64,000 bases of DNA from Cercophora sp. LCS_1. Lineage: Eukaryota; Ascomycota; Sordariomycetes; Sordariales; Lasiosphaeriaceae. The position numbers were made by a program, and so were the translations under genes. Numbering within the stretch: the first letter of the stretch is position 1; every line of letters starts with the position of its first letter. Positions 12,260 to 22,620 of the stretch are shown here, piece after piece. The notes beneath the pieces were generated by a model. It had not been told where the DNA came from and did not search any database. It was given only the letters and a program-made list of their open reading frames with translations. The stretch is taken from positions 124,001 through 188,000 of the forward strand of contig JAPZLL010000049.1 of the NCBI GenBank assembly GCA_036250225.1. The letters run 5' to 3'.

Positions 12260-13018
12260 ATGGTCGCCGACGCCCTCGTCTACCACCCCGCGGTGTCGCA
12301 CTACCTCAAGTTTGTCGCCACCACCGTCGGCCGCGACAAGCTCCTCCGCACGCTGCAGTACTTTGCGCGCTTCTACGCCTGGTACCTCCTCCGCACCAAC
12401 AACCCTAAGGCGACCATCGCGCCATGGGAGACGCTCAAGAAGCAGTTTGGCATGGTGCGCAAGGTGCTGCGCGCCGGCAAGAACGTTGAGCATCTGCGCG
12501 CCGCGGCGCAGGCGGCCGATGCCAAGACGATGGATCCCGTGCTGCGGTACGCCAGCGTCGGGAGGCAGATGGGCTACTTTGGATACCTGACGCTTGACCT
12601 GGCGACGCTGCTGGATGCGACGGGCATTAAGAAGAGCCCGAGCGCCAAGAAGTTCCAGAAGGAGGCATTCCGGTTCTGGGCCATCGGTATCATGTGCAGT
12701 ATTGCTGGGCAGACGTATACCCTTTGGCAGCTCAACGCTCGGGAGGCCAAGGTGGATAAGAAGGAGGGTGAGGGGGTTGTTGAGAGCAAGAGGATTGCCA
12801 TGTGAGTGCTCTTGTCCTTTTGATGAGGGTGATGTGGATGCTAACTGGGCTACAGTGAGCGGGCGGCTAGCAGGCTCCAGCTGACTTCCGATCTATGCGA
12901 TTTGACCGTTCCCGTGTCGGCGCTCGCATGGGCAAACCTTGACGATGGAATTGTTGGTCTTGCTGGCACCCTGAGCAGTTTGATTGGTGTGTACACTCAG
13001 TGGAAGAAGACTGCTTAG
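12260..13018 (+). CDS. PEX11: Peroxisomal membrane protein Pex11
   Basis: Two exons (12260-12801, 12856-13018) separated by a 54-bp GTGAGT..CAG intron give 234 aa. The N-terminus VYHPAVSHYLKFVATTVGRDKLLRTLQYFARF matches the amphipathic, membrane-remodelling helix region of Pex11. The C-terminus LDDGIVGLAGTLSSLIGVYTQWKKTA matches the conserved terminal membrane segment and tail. Pex11 elongates and divides peroxisomes and affects fatty-acid oxidation. Two hydrophobic stretches (about residues 150-165 and the last 30) would anchor it in the peroxisomal membrane. A telobox-like motif lies about 380 bp upstream. Confidence 0.9.
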
Positions 13019-14675
13019 AGGTGTCGACGACGCTGTTGGAATGAATGTGTGTATGTGTTTAGTTGCGGCGGTTTGTCTGATGTTTTGATACCTTGTACTT
13101 GCGTTACCCAAGCCACTTTATGATCCTGACGCCTTTCTTCAAAAACAAGGGGTAGCTTTTGTCGCAATCTTACGATAGAAGTGGCTTGTTCTGTGAGTGT
13201 ACCGCGATATTAGACACCTTGATTTCTCAATGCTTCACGGGCTCTTCGGTGTCTTTTTTGGTATAGTTGGACACAGCAAGGAATCTCCCTGTTGCCCTCC
13301 GCTTCCTCTGGTAGGCCGGTTCCGAGCCGGGCGGGGCCGAGTGTCGGCACCGGCGACCCCGGGTCCCGGAACCGGCAATGTCGCGCCGCTAGGATCTCGG
13401 ACCCTCTGCCACACTGCGTGCGCCGGGAATGCGGCAGGGCCTAGAGCTAGCTTCAGATGCGCGGTATCGCTACCGGATGGCAATCATTCAGTAGCCGACT
13501 TGAATACTTGAATACGTCCAATTTGCCAGCTTGAGATGACCAGAAGGATCAATGAGGGCAAAGACACCGAATGTGCGAATCAAGGACTCAAGGCGAACCA
13601 GTACGTTTTGGGTTAAATCGCCGGTTTCCACAACCCGATGGACTACCAAGTCGGTGATCCATCACTTGACAAGCGAGTTTCCATCGATCAATTCGGTACC
13701 TGCATAACAGATGAGATATTCGGAACAAGAAGTGGCTGTGGGAAGAACATTGGATAAAATGTTGGAAATAGCTCCAGAATCCCCGCCCGAAGATGATGTC
13801 AGTGCCAAACCACCCTTGACCGCTTCGGGCAGATACGCCTTGGATTGGGAACATGCGGGGCTGTATTGGCGGGTGCGCCCCTCCATTTCAGCGCGCCTCT
13901 CTTCTGGAGCCAAAGGCAGTCCAGTCGCGTGTCGGCTGTGGGCTCATGTTTCACCGCCAGAAGCTCTTTGAACTTGACCTGCCATCAACGGGTTTCTTGG
14001 CAAGGCTAGTTGTTTCCAAATCCCACCAAGCTCAGCGACCGCTCAGAAGGGCGAATAATGGGCTGAAAAGGTGTTTGGGAACTTTGCCCGGGGCTGTGCA
14101 AACGGCCCAGATGTCAATCATCGGTGGGACTTGTGAGAGCTGACGACTTCAAGAGTCACCGGTTCAGGACCTGGCTTGGGATTGGGCCGCATACCACTTA
14201 GTGGCGGAAGAGGAGAAGCTGGGGCAGACTGCTTGCTGGTCGAATTGACCAACTTGTTGGGTAGCTTGGCCGTTTTCGTTCTGAAACGTCTCCGAGCTGT
14301 ACTCAACGCGCCCCGCTATCTAACCGCCATGTAATAACCGCCGCATCTTCCTCCTGCCATCCTCCTCTCCTCCAGAATCTCGTGATCCGCCAACCTTTGC
14401 TCCGAACTGTCTTGCGACCACACTACATCGCTGCTGAAACGCGAGAAGATAAGGAATCAGTCCAAACGCAAGCAATTGCCCGCCCCCACCACGAGGCAGC
14501 CACTGGAAGCTACTCACAGCGGGATAACCGAACTATTGACAGCACCAAAAGGTTCAATCTCGAACCTGAACCTCAGAAACATAGCCCGGCGGTATCTAGC
14601 AGACCTGGAGACTCTGTCCTCCGCCAATTGGCCCCTATCGACACGTCGTCGTCGTCTCCCAAGCGGGCTAGCAAC
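13019..14675. other. Intergenic region with a GC-rich inverted repeat
   Basis: No supported gene. The notable element is a 10-bp perfect inverted repeat at 13315-13324 and 13367-13376, with a very GC-rich centre. The promoter of the type III PKS gene should lie in the right-hand part. Confidence 0.5.
13315..13376. repeat. GC-rich inverted repeat (10-bp arms, 42-nt centre)
   Basis: GCCGGTTCCG at 13315-13324 is the exact reverse complement of CGGAACCGGC at 13367-13376. The centre is also G/C-rich and could pair partly. Surrounding DNA is much less GC-rich. It could be a hairpin-forming RNA segment, a protein-binding site or a chance palindrome. Confidence 0.7.
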
Positions 14676-16128
14676 ATGGCCGCACCCCGCGCCCCAGGAG
14701 AGCTGGGCCTCTCCATCGTCGGTCTCGGCACGCAATATCCTCCCTACAATCTGCCTCCCTCGGCGCTAGACAAGATCAGCAAGAAGTTCTACCCAGACTC
14801 GCCAGCGTATGCCCCTTACCACACCCTCTCTAAGCTCACCAGATCCTGACGCCGTGTCCAGCATGCAAAAGGTGCTCTCGATCAACCGCTTCACCGGCAT
14901 CGACCAACGCTCCTCAATCGGCGAGCCTGACCACCCTCTCGTCAACGGGCCCACGGCACCGACAATCGGCGAGATCAACAAGATCTTCATGTCCGACGGT
15001 GTCCCGCTCGCCGTCAACGCAGCGCGCCAGGCACTGACCGAAGCCCGCGTGGCCCCCTCCCAGATCACCCACATGGTCTCAACGACCTGCACCAACTCAG
15101 CCAACCCCGGCTACGACCACTTCGTTGCGCGCGAGCTCGGCCTCCCCCTGACCCTCGAAAAAGTCCTCCTCCACGGCGTCGGCTGCAGCGGCGGACTCGC
15201 GGCCCTTCGAACGGCAGCTAACCTCTGTCTCGGCCACACGATGCGCGGACTCCCGGCCCGAATCCTCGTGGTGGCGCTCGAAATCAGCACGACCCTCGTC
15301 CGCTCCGAGCTAGACAGCATCAACACGCTGCAAGAAACCCGCATCGGCGTAGCCCTCTTTAGTGACTGCGCCGGCGCACTGGTTCTCTCCAACGACATTC
15401 CTTTTACCGACGGCGACGTCGCCACCGCCGCCGCCGCTGCCCCGCCAATCTACTCCCTCCTCGGCTGGGAACACCAAATCATACCCGATACCGAATCCGA
15501 TCTGGGCTTCGACGCCGACCCGCTCGGGTGGAAAGTCGTCCTCACCCCGCGCGTGCCAACCCTGACGCAAGGGGTCCTCGAGCCCTCGTATCATTCCCTC
15601 CTTGACGCGATACAAGCCCCCCTGCCAGAGAGGTACCAAAACCCCGCCGACTTCGACTGGGCGATGCACCCCGGCGGCGCGACGATTCTAACCGGCGCCG
15701 AAAAAGCTCTGGGCATCACGCCCGAGCACATGCGCGCAAGCTACGACACGTACATCAACCACGGAAACAGCAGTTCGGCAACCATTCTGAGCGTGCTGAA
15801 TCGTCTCAGGGCAAAGGATATGGACGAGATGACGCCGGGGGGCAGGGGACCAAAGGACCACGTGGTGGGATGCGCTTTCGGCCCGGGGATATCGGTCGAG
15901 ATGTGCATGCTACGACGGCACCAGGGCGTGGGAGCGGGCGAGTTGTCTGGGTTACAAACGCCGCCCGAGACGGAGAGCGAGGCGAGCGAGGATGGAGGGG
16001 CGCGAAGCGAGGACGGGGATGAGCTTAGTGAGCGCAGTGTCAGTGGTACGGCGTCCGGTTCGCGGTTGGAAACGGCAAAGAGCGAGGCGTTTATACGCGA
16101 GGCGTTGGAGAGCGTAGAGCTGGATTAG
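14676..16128 (+). CDS. Type III polyketide synthase (chalcone/stilbene-synthase-like)
   Basis: Exons 14676-14806 and 14862-16128 (55-bp intron) give 465 aa. The catalytic triad of the family is visible: Cys152 in HGVGCSGGLAAL, His313 in MHPGGATI, and Asn346 in NHGNSSSATI. Cys152 has the same number as in Neurospora 2'-oxoalkylresorcylic acid synthase. The enzyme condenses an acyl-CoA starter with malonyl-CoA units to give alkylresorcinols, resorcylic acids or pyrones; the product cannot be told from sequence. The last ~70 residues form an unusual Ser/Glu/Asp-rich tail beyond the thiolase fold. A Git1-like permease and a P450 lie downstream on the opposite strand, which may be a small biosynthetic group. 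Confidence 0.9.
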
Positions 16129-16561
16129 GAACTGGCTTTTTTTTTTATCATTTGCCGAGGTAATTATGGGTTACGGAGAGGCAGAGAAGCATTGGGTGGG
16201 ACTACCGGCATGGTCAGGGGTTTGGTAAATGTCTTCTTGTTCGAGATCTGAGGGTTTCTCTTGGGACGATACCAGGGGTCTGGTCTGATCTGGCCCTACA
16301 TCTTTCGCGAGTTTCGGTTGTTTTGTCGGTATCATTTTACATTGGAAGAAGAAGACGTGAAATGTAAAAAGAGATGTTTGATAGCACATAGATGAATGTG
16401 TGTAGATATGAGCCAAAAATTCAAATATGTTACGTCCCAAGGGCGAGGTATCACTGTGACGTCAAGATACCACGCATAGTTCAACAGGTTATTTGACATC
16501 AAAATACACTAAACTCCCTGGCTAACTTCTGTGTGGGTACATACAATAACTCGAGCCAAAT
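16129..16561. other. Convergent intergenic region PKS/permease
   Basis: 433 bp between two 3' ends. A T9 run directly follows the PKS stop. Nothing else recognised. Confidence 0.6.
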
Positions 16562-18253
16562 TCACGCGCTCCCCTCCTCAATACTCTCTCCCTTCTTCAG
16601 CCCTAGCTGCCTGGTGTCAAACCCATTCTCCTCTAGATACTTCCTGAACCTCACATCCTCATAGGCGATTGTATCCTGCTCAATCTGTGGCAGGAATACC
16701 AACACCAGCAAGGCACTGAGCACACACAGGCTACTCGACACCCAAAATGGGTACTGTGCGCTCTTGGTGTCCGACCCGCCGCCAGCAGCAATGATATATG
16801 GGAATACCCATGTGCCCACAAAGGCCCCTATCTTTCCCACCGCCGCCGCCACTCCGTAATATTGTCCCCTAATTCCCGTCGCGCATGTCTTGGCGGCGAT
16901 CAGTCCGATGTTATTCCCCGGGCCAAGCTCGCCCAGCGTGAGGAAGATACCGTACACGACCGCAAACGCGCCAACCACGCTTGGCTTAGCAAGTGAGTTG
17001 TAGCATCCAGCCATGATAAACCCGACAATTGCTTGGAGGGAGACACCCAACGCGAGGGCATATCGAGGTCCAATCTTGTCCGAAAGGGGCGCACCGAGCA
17101 TAGTACCAGGGAGGTAGAAGATGTTGATTACCGTGTTCCAGCCGAAGATGGTTGTCAGGGGAGCGGTGGCAGGATCATAGATATTGGCAAGGATTGTGGA
17201 TGAGTAGATGCCGAAGGAATAGGCGGAAAAGTCATAGATGAACCATATGAGCGAGACAACGAAGAGGCGCGGGCCATAGAAGCGAAGGACGAGGAGGTAA
17301 GGGGTTTTGGTGTGGCGCATCGAATTCTTCTGATACTCCGGCGGCTCAGAGAGGAAGAAACGGATGACGAAGAGGGAGAGGGGAAAGACGACACCGATGC
17401 CAAGGGAAGTGCGCCAGATGGTTGATAGGTGGGTATTGGAGCAGGCGGCGGCGACGACATAAGGGACGAAAGCACCAAAGACAAAACCCTGGGCGTATTA
17501 GCCGGGCCTCGAAAGGGGTAGGGGGAGATGGGTACCCAGTCAATCATGGTGTTGGTGAACAGGATGAACCACATGTTTCGAGAGCCAGCTTTGAGCTCAC
17601 CAGTTGACTCGGCACACCCAACAGAGCCCGCTGGATATTCTCCACCTATTCCAATTCCGACCTGGTCAGGGTTAGAACAGAGACGGAGAAGGTGGGTAGT
17701 GGAAACGGACAAAGAACCGCCATGCTGTTAAGATGTTGAACATCCCGACTGGGTCACCGTGATAGTACGAACCGGCAGTCAAGGCCGTGAAGATGATGAG
17801 AATCGCAGTTGACAAGATCAACGAGTTGGTTCTTGACCACTTGTCTGAGCTATTGGGCGGTTAATGGATATCTGCGCAATCACCAGCATACACCGAGTCT
17901 CGCTTACAGATAACCAAACACCAACTGTCCCACGACGGTGCCAGCAAAGGCAATATCGCCAAGATAGTGTTTGGCAGTCGAGTTCTTCCACACATCGTCA
18001 TACTGCAGAGCGAGAATAGTGAGGACAGATCCAATGACCTATCCGCACGATCGTGAGTCGGTGATTAGGATAGGGCAGGATAGGTGCTCACGTTGTTGAT
18101 ATAACCATCAGAAAACAGGCCAGCACCACATGCAATGACGGGGAGAATCGCTTTCTTGAAGGAATAGGGCTCGACGGCCTCGGCGGCTTCGGCGCCAGTG
18201 TCGGAGACTACCTCGTCCCCGGGCGAGGCCTCCTCTTTCTTGTTCCCAAACAT
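16562..18253 (-). CDS. MFS permease of the Git1 (glycerophosphoinositol/glycerophosphodiester) type
   Basis: Five exons on the minus strand, the first 18092-18253. The introns are short, and the last large exon runs to the TGA at 16562-16564. About 530 aa with roughly 12 membrane segments. The loop motif LSDKWSRTNSLI after the second membrane segment is the MFS D-x-x-x-R/K motif, and LSDKIGPRYAL repeats it in the second half. GIGIGGEYPAGSVGCAES is the sugar/phosphate symporter signature as found in fungal Git1 permeases. These import glycerophosphoinositol or glycerophosphocholine with protons under phosphate limitation. The start at 18251-18253 (MFGNKK) was preferred to an ATG eight codons upstream. 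One donor is the less common GTCCGT. Confidence 0.82.
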
Positions 18254-19878
18254 GGCTGGGGCGACAGGTTGAAGCACACGACGTCGAGAGGAAAACTAGA
18301 CTAAGCCTTGCTTGCGATAGATGGGAAGGGGCGAAGATAGATTAAAAGCACCGATTCTGTGAGGACGGTGGCGGTGAGCTCTCTTGTTCAGGAAGGTGTG
18401 AGGAACGACCAGGACCGATTGACTCTGACGATCGTAGACCTCTCGGGCTTACAAGGGAGCCGCGCACCCCGGTAGTTTCCCGCATCTCGGAGGGTTGTAG
18501 TGTAACTCGCCTGACCACGATCTGTCTAGAAGGTGACATGTCAAGCTGCATGTGCTTGGTCCTATCTCCCACTTCCTATTCCTCCCTCACTCTCAGTTGC
18601 CGACCTCCAACCCATGACCTAATTGCCCAGTGCTCTGGTCTTCGTCCCATCTTTATTAGTGAGTCGCGAAGCCTGTGTCAGGATCTGTACCCGATAGAAA
18701 TCCTCAGATTTAACGACGAATAATTCCCGTTAGCCACCATTCTTCTGGAGCAAAAACTCGTCAAGGCAAGACAGATATTCGGGGTTGCCAGCAGCAGGAG
18801 CAGGTGACGCTTGCTGCGTGGGGGCAGGGAAACGCCTCCAAAGCTTGGATAGACAAGCTTCTGGCGCCGATCCTTGGCTGCCTTGGCAAACCCCGCCGTT
18901 TCGCCTCGGCAGTTCCCACCCGAGTCATCCTCCCTCGAAACTGTGAAGAAATCCGAATGATGGTCCGGAAAGCACAGCAGCTTGCCATTCGTTTCGTCCG
19001 TTTCCTCAAGCACACCCAACCCACGTGCGAAGGACAATCGTCCCTCGGCAAACTCCTCAAATGGGTGACTGGGCTGCGCGGATATGTCCGAGAGCGGCAC
19101 GTGAGGGACGGGAATATCACATCTCAAATACATAGTACGCTAATTTTGTACCTGCCACGGCAGCCGAGTCGGCATTGCTAACGCAAGGCGCACAATTCAG
19201 TTCGTCTGGGCGGGCCGTCAAAACATCATGCCCTGTCTAGCTTTCCGTTACTTGACCGCAACGGGGACCGCAAAAAGAAACTGTTGATTGTTGTTGCCAC
19301 CACAGCGAAAGCTCATGTTTTGCCGTCCCGGGTCGCGGTCGTAATCACAACGAAGGTTCAATGGCTGTATCAACATGATAAGAGGGTGCGGACGCATTGA
19401 ACTCAAATCTATTGAGCATGGAGACTGATGAAAAGACTCAAAAGGGCTGACTCTTCCATCTCAAGGGCTTTCCATTCCTGCAAGCAGCAAAGAGCGGCTT
19501 ATCTAAACACCCAAAACAAATATCAAGAAAAGGGCAACACACAAACCATTATAAGCAAGACCGGAAGTGACCCAATGGCCCTTACCCCCCTCCCCCCCTG
19601 AAAAGCCCGCCCGCCTAGCCAAACCCAACGCCTTCCTCGACATCGCCTCCGAGATGGCCAATGGTATTTGGGACAGGCGGGACTAAAGAATCTACCAACA
19701 GCTTGGAGGTTGGAGAAATGGATTTCAATGGGTTCGGCATGTTCTCCCGTCTGGGTCAACCATTCCGGGGATCGGGCTATTTCTCAGAGCGAATAACTCG
19801 AACGAGCGAACACGGTCATAACTGCAGCCAATGCAGCGCCGCACTCCTCATCCATTGTGCCTTACAAGATATACCCAC
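18254..19878. other. Intergenic region, no gene seen
   Basis: About 1.6 kb between the permease start and the P450 3' end. Short frames occur on both strands without recognisable similarity or splice structure. It should contain the permease promoter and the P450 3' UTR. Confidence 0.5.
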
Positions 19879-21947
19879 CTAGCGTAGCGAGATCCTTGTT
19901 GAGACACCCTCCGCACCTATCCCGAGGGCCTTTTCGAATCTCAGGTACAGACTCTCTTTCGCAGGCCTTCCGGCATATCCGTCCGATTGACTCGCCATAC
20001 CTTCATCATCCACAATATGGCTGGTGTAGTTTGAGTAAATCGCCGCAATGACCAGCTTCATCTCTACTGCGTGTTAGCATCAAGTAAACAACGTCACCGA
20101 TTCAATCTTCTTACCGTTCATCGCAAAGTTCGACCCGATGCACATCCTCCCGCCAGAACTAAAGGCCCAGAAATGCCTGTTTCGCCTCTTTCTTTCCTCA
20201 TCCGTGGAGGTTGACGGCAGCCATCGGGTATGATCCCATGTCTCAGGGTCGGGAAACACGTCTTCGTCACGGTGGAGACTATACGCCATGGCCGCTACTC
20301 GGATGCCTCCTGGTATCGCATATTCTCCGATGCGGGAGCCAGAGTCGGGAGATTGGCGGGGCTGGAGACCTGGGATGGGTGCGTGGAGACGTAGTGTTTC
20401 CATCAGCACGGCGTGTAACAGGGGCAAGCTGTCAAGCTGCCTTGCGTCCGGAAGCTGTGCTGGAGTTGAGTCACCCTCGGTGGCGAGCTGCATGTTTGGC
20501 TTCAGACCCAGTAGCTCTGCCCTCAGTTGCTGTTGCAGCTTCAAGGACTTTGACAAGCGCCAGCTCAGATACGCCAACACCAGGCCTGCCGTCTCTTGGC
20601 CGGCCAACACATGGTCGAAGAGCTCTGATGAAACCGAAAGTTTGCTGTTTGTCAGTGCCGTGGAGCACAACACCGAGCCCACGCCGTTCGTGTCCATCTC
20701 CTTTTCCATTCCCTCGGCCAAAGCGTTCCACACGACAGGCACATCACCACCGCCGTCAACACCAGCCTTCCTCACACGAGACCTTTCTGCCCTGGCCTCA
20801 CACAGCCCCCGACACCACGCGCCCATCTCCTGATTAGCTGCGTCAACCCAAGTAGGACATAGCGGTATCCCCAATCTTCTACAAAACCCCGTGAACCACG
20901 GCATCTCCTGATCAAAGATACTATAGTCGTTCCTCGCCTTGTACAACTCCAGAAAATGCTCCCTGAACGCCCTTTTCCGCAAAAAGTCAGCCCCACCGTT
21001 CAGCCCAAAGATATACGCCGCAATAAAGTCCATCGTGGCCGCCATAAACAGTGAATACACGTCAAGACCGGACGGTTCTCTCTCGTGCACACTAACACCC
21101 CCCTCGCTCACCAACGCCGGCAACAATCTCCCGTAGATGATCTCTCTCGCCTGCTCCTTGGCCGCCTGGCTCCCCTGAATAAACGACTTGGAATACACAT
21201 GCGAAATCATCCTCTTCTTCGCCGAATGCTCCGCAGCCCCCTTGGCCGAGAACATACAAGGTACCCTACATGTTACCGCATCTTATCAGCCACTAAACCC
21301 ACCAAAAAAGGGTAACCCAACTCCACTCTCGTGGAGAATTGCAAATGCGACAAGCAGTATGAAATGATCGAACCCGGGCTCGATCCGGGGACCTTCAGTG
21401 TGTGAGACTGACGTGATAACCAACTACACCATCCGACCTTTTGCTCGTGTGTGAACAGTTCCAGGTGCAAACACCGCTCTTCTGCCCAACTCCTGTGCCC
21501 GTAGAGAACATCCGCATCATCACCACCACTACCACCACCACCGCCACGCACCACGAACAAACTCACCGGCCCCAGTATATGAATCTTGACGGGGAAATAA
21601 AAAAGGAATGTAAAAACTCACCCATAATTATCAAAAACGCCATACCAGCTTCCCTTGTCCCACCCACCCCCATACACAATCTTGACCGCCTCCAGCCCGT
21701 CCAGGCTCAGTTCATTCGGTCCAACCCTGACCACGTTACTCCCCAGCCTCTTGTGAGCCGAAAAAAGCGTCTTACTTTCCCTCTTCCCAAAACGCACGCC
21801 CAGGATCCAGGCCCTCGAAAACGGCGCCGACCAGTGTGCGTTTGGGATGCGCGCTAGCGGTGAGAGAAAGGCGGGGTAGATGACATATTTGTAAACCAAG
21901 ATGAACAGGACCGACGAGGCGATGAGAGGAAATGTGAATGTTGCCAT
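19879..21947 (-). CDS. Cytochrome P450 monooxygenase
   Basis: Three exons (21622-21947, 20115-21265, 19879-20066) close to 554 aa. An N-terminal membrane anchor (FPLIASSVLFILVYKYVIYP) is followed by the P450 fold: I-helix LAGQETA, K-helix METLRLHAP (E-x-x-R), the W of the PERF region in DHTRWLP, and the heme-binding loop FSSGGRMCIGSNFA with its Cys ligand. It would be an ER-bound, NADPH-reductase-dependent oxygenase. The substrate is unknown. The first intron (21266-21621, 356 bp) is unusually long because a tRNA-Val gene lies inside it on the same strand. Proximity to the type III PKS and permease suggests a role in tailoring a metabolite; this is inference. Confidence 0.9.
21365..21438 (-). 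tRNA. tRNA-Val (anticodon CAC), nested in a P450 intron
   Basis: 74 nt. Acceptor stem GGTCGGA pairs with TTCGATC (two G-U pairs), discriminator A. The D arm is GTGT..TCAC. The anticodon stem TCAGT/ACTGA encloses the loop CTCACAC, giving anticodon CAC. The T arm is CCCGG-ATCGAGC-CCGGG. No intron in the tRNA. It sits wholly within the first intron of the P450 gene, same strand. Confidence 0.9.
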
Positions 21948-22620
21948 CGTTGCAAGTGATGGTCTTTTGCGTGTTGTAAGGAAAGGTGGGACGGTGCAAG
22001 CCGGGGACGATTTGACCTAGAGTGTTGAGGTGGCGCGCATCATATCACACAAGATAAGGGGTGACAACTGTCAAACCAGCCCATGATGCTAGGGTACAAT
22101 GCACAAAACTACGAAACCGTCCGTAATTCAGAGAACTTTTAGGTCTATTAGCTAGTGCTCCTATTCTGAGGAAACGTCTATCTGGTCCGTGAAAGACGTT
22201 CTGCGACGATGGTCCTCTGTTAATCAGAATGACCGGGGTATTTGTGTCGAGGGGAGCCGACCGCTGACTGCCCACCCAGATCCGCAACCATAAACGCCGA
22301 GTCAGTGTGAAAAATCCGCCCCGTCCGCAGAAATGACCACCGAGGACCAGATACCATGTCAAAAGAAAACATCAAAACCCCCGGTAAAACAACCGAATCT
22401 ATCAATACATGAGGTGTAGCCATGCCGTAGCACGATGCTGGGCTGGTCGCCATGCGAGAGATCCCTGACCTCCCAAAGAAATGTTGTCATGTCCGTCTGA
22501 TGCTGGCTCGTAACGCATCAGATAGGAAAGATCATGCTCCTGCCAAGCTGGTATCAAAACTTTTCCGGACCCGTTCCCCAGAACCGAAAAGAGACAATCT
22601 CAAAGCCGAGAGTGAAAGCT
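21948..22620. other. Intergenic region between P450 5' end and PAB1 3' end
   Basis: About 670 bp. No supported coding sequence. It should hold the P450 promoter and the PAB1 3' UTR and polyadenylation signals. Confidence 0.5.

Noticed and set aside
21273..21566. 97-codon minus-strand frame in the P450 intron
   Set aside because: It runs through the tRNA-Val gene and contains the typical translation of a tRNA; not a protein gene.
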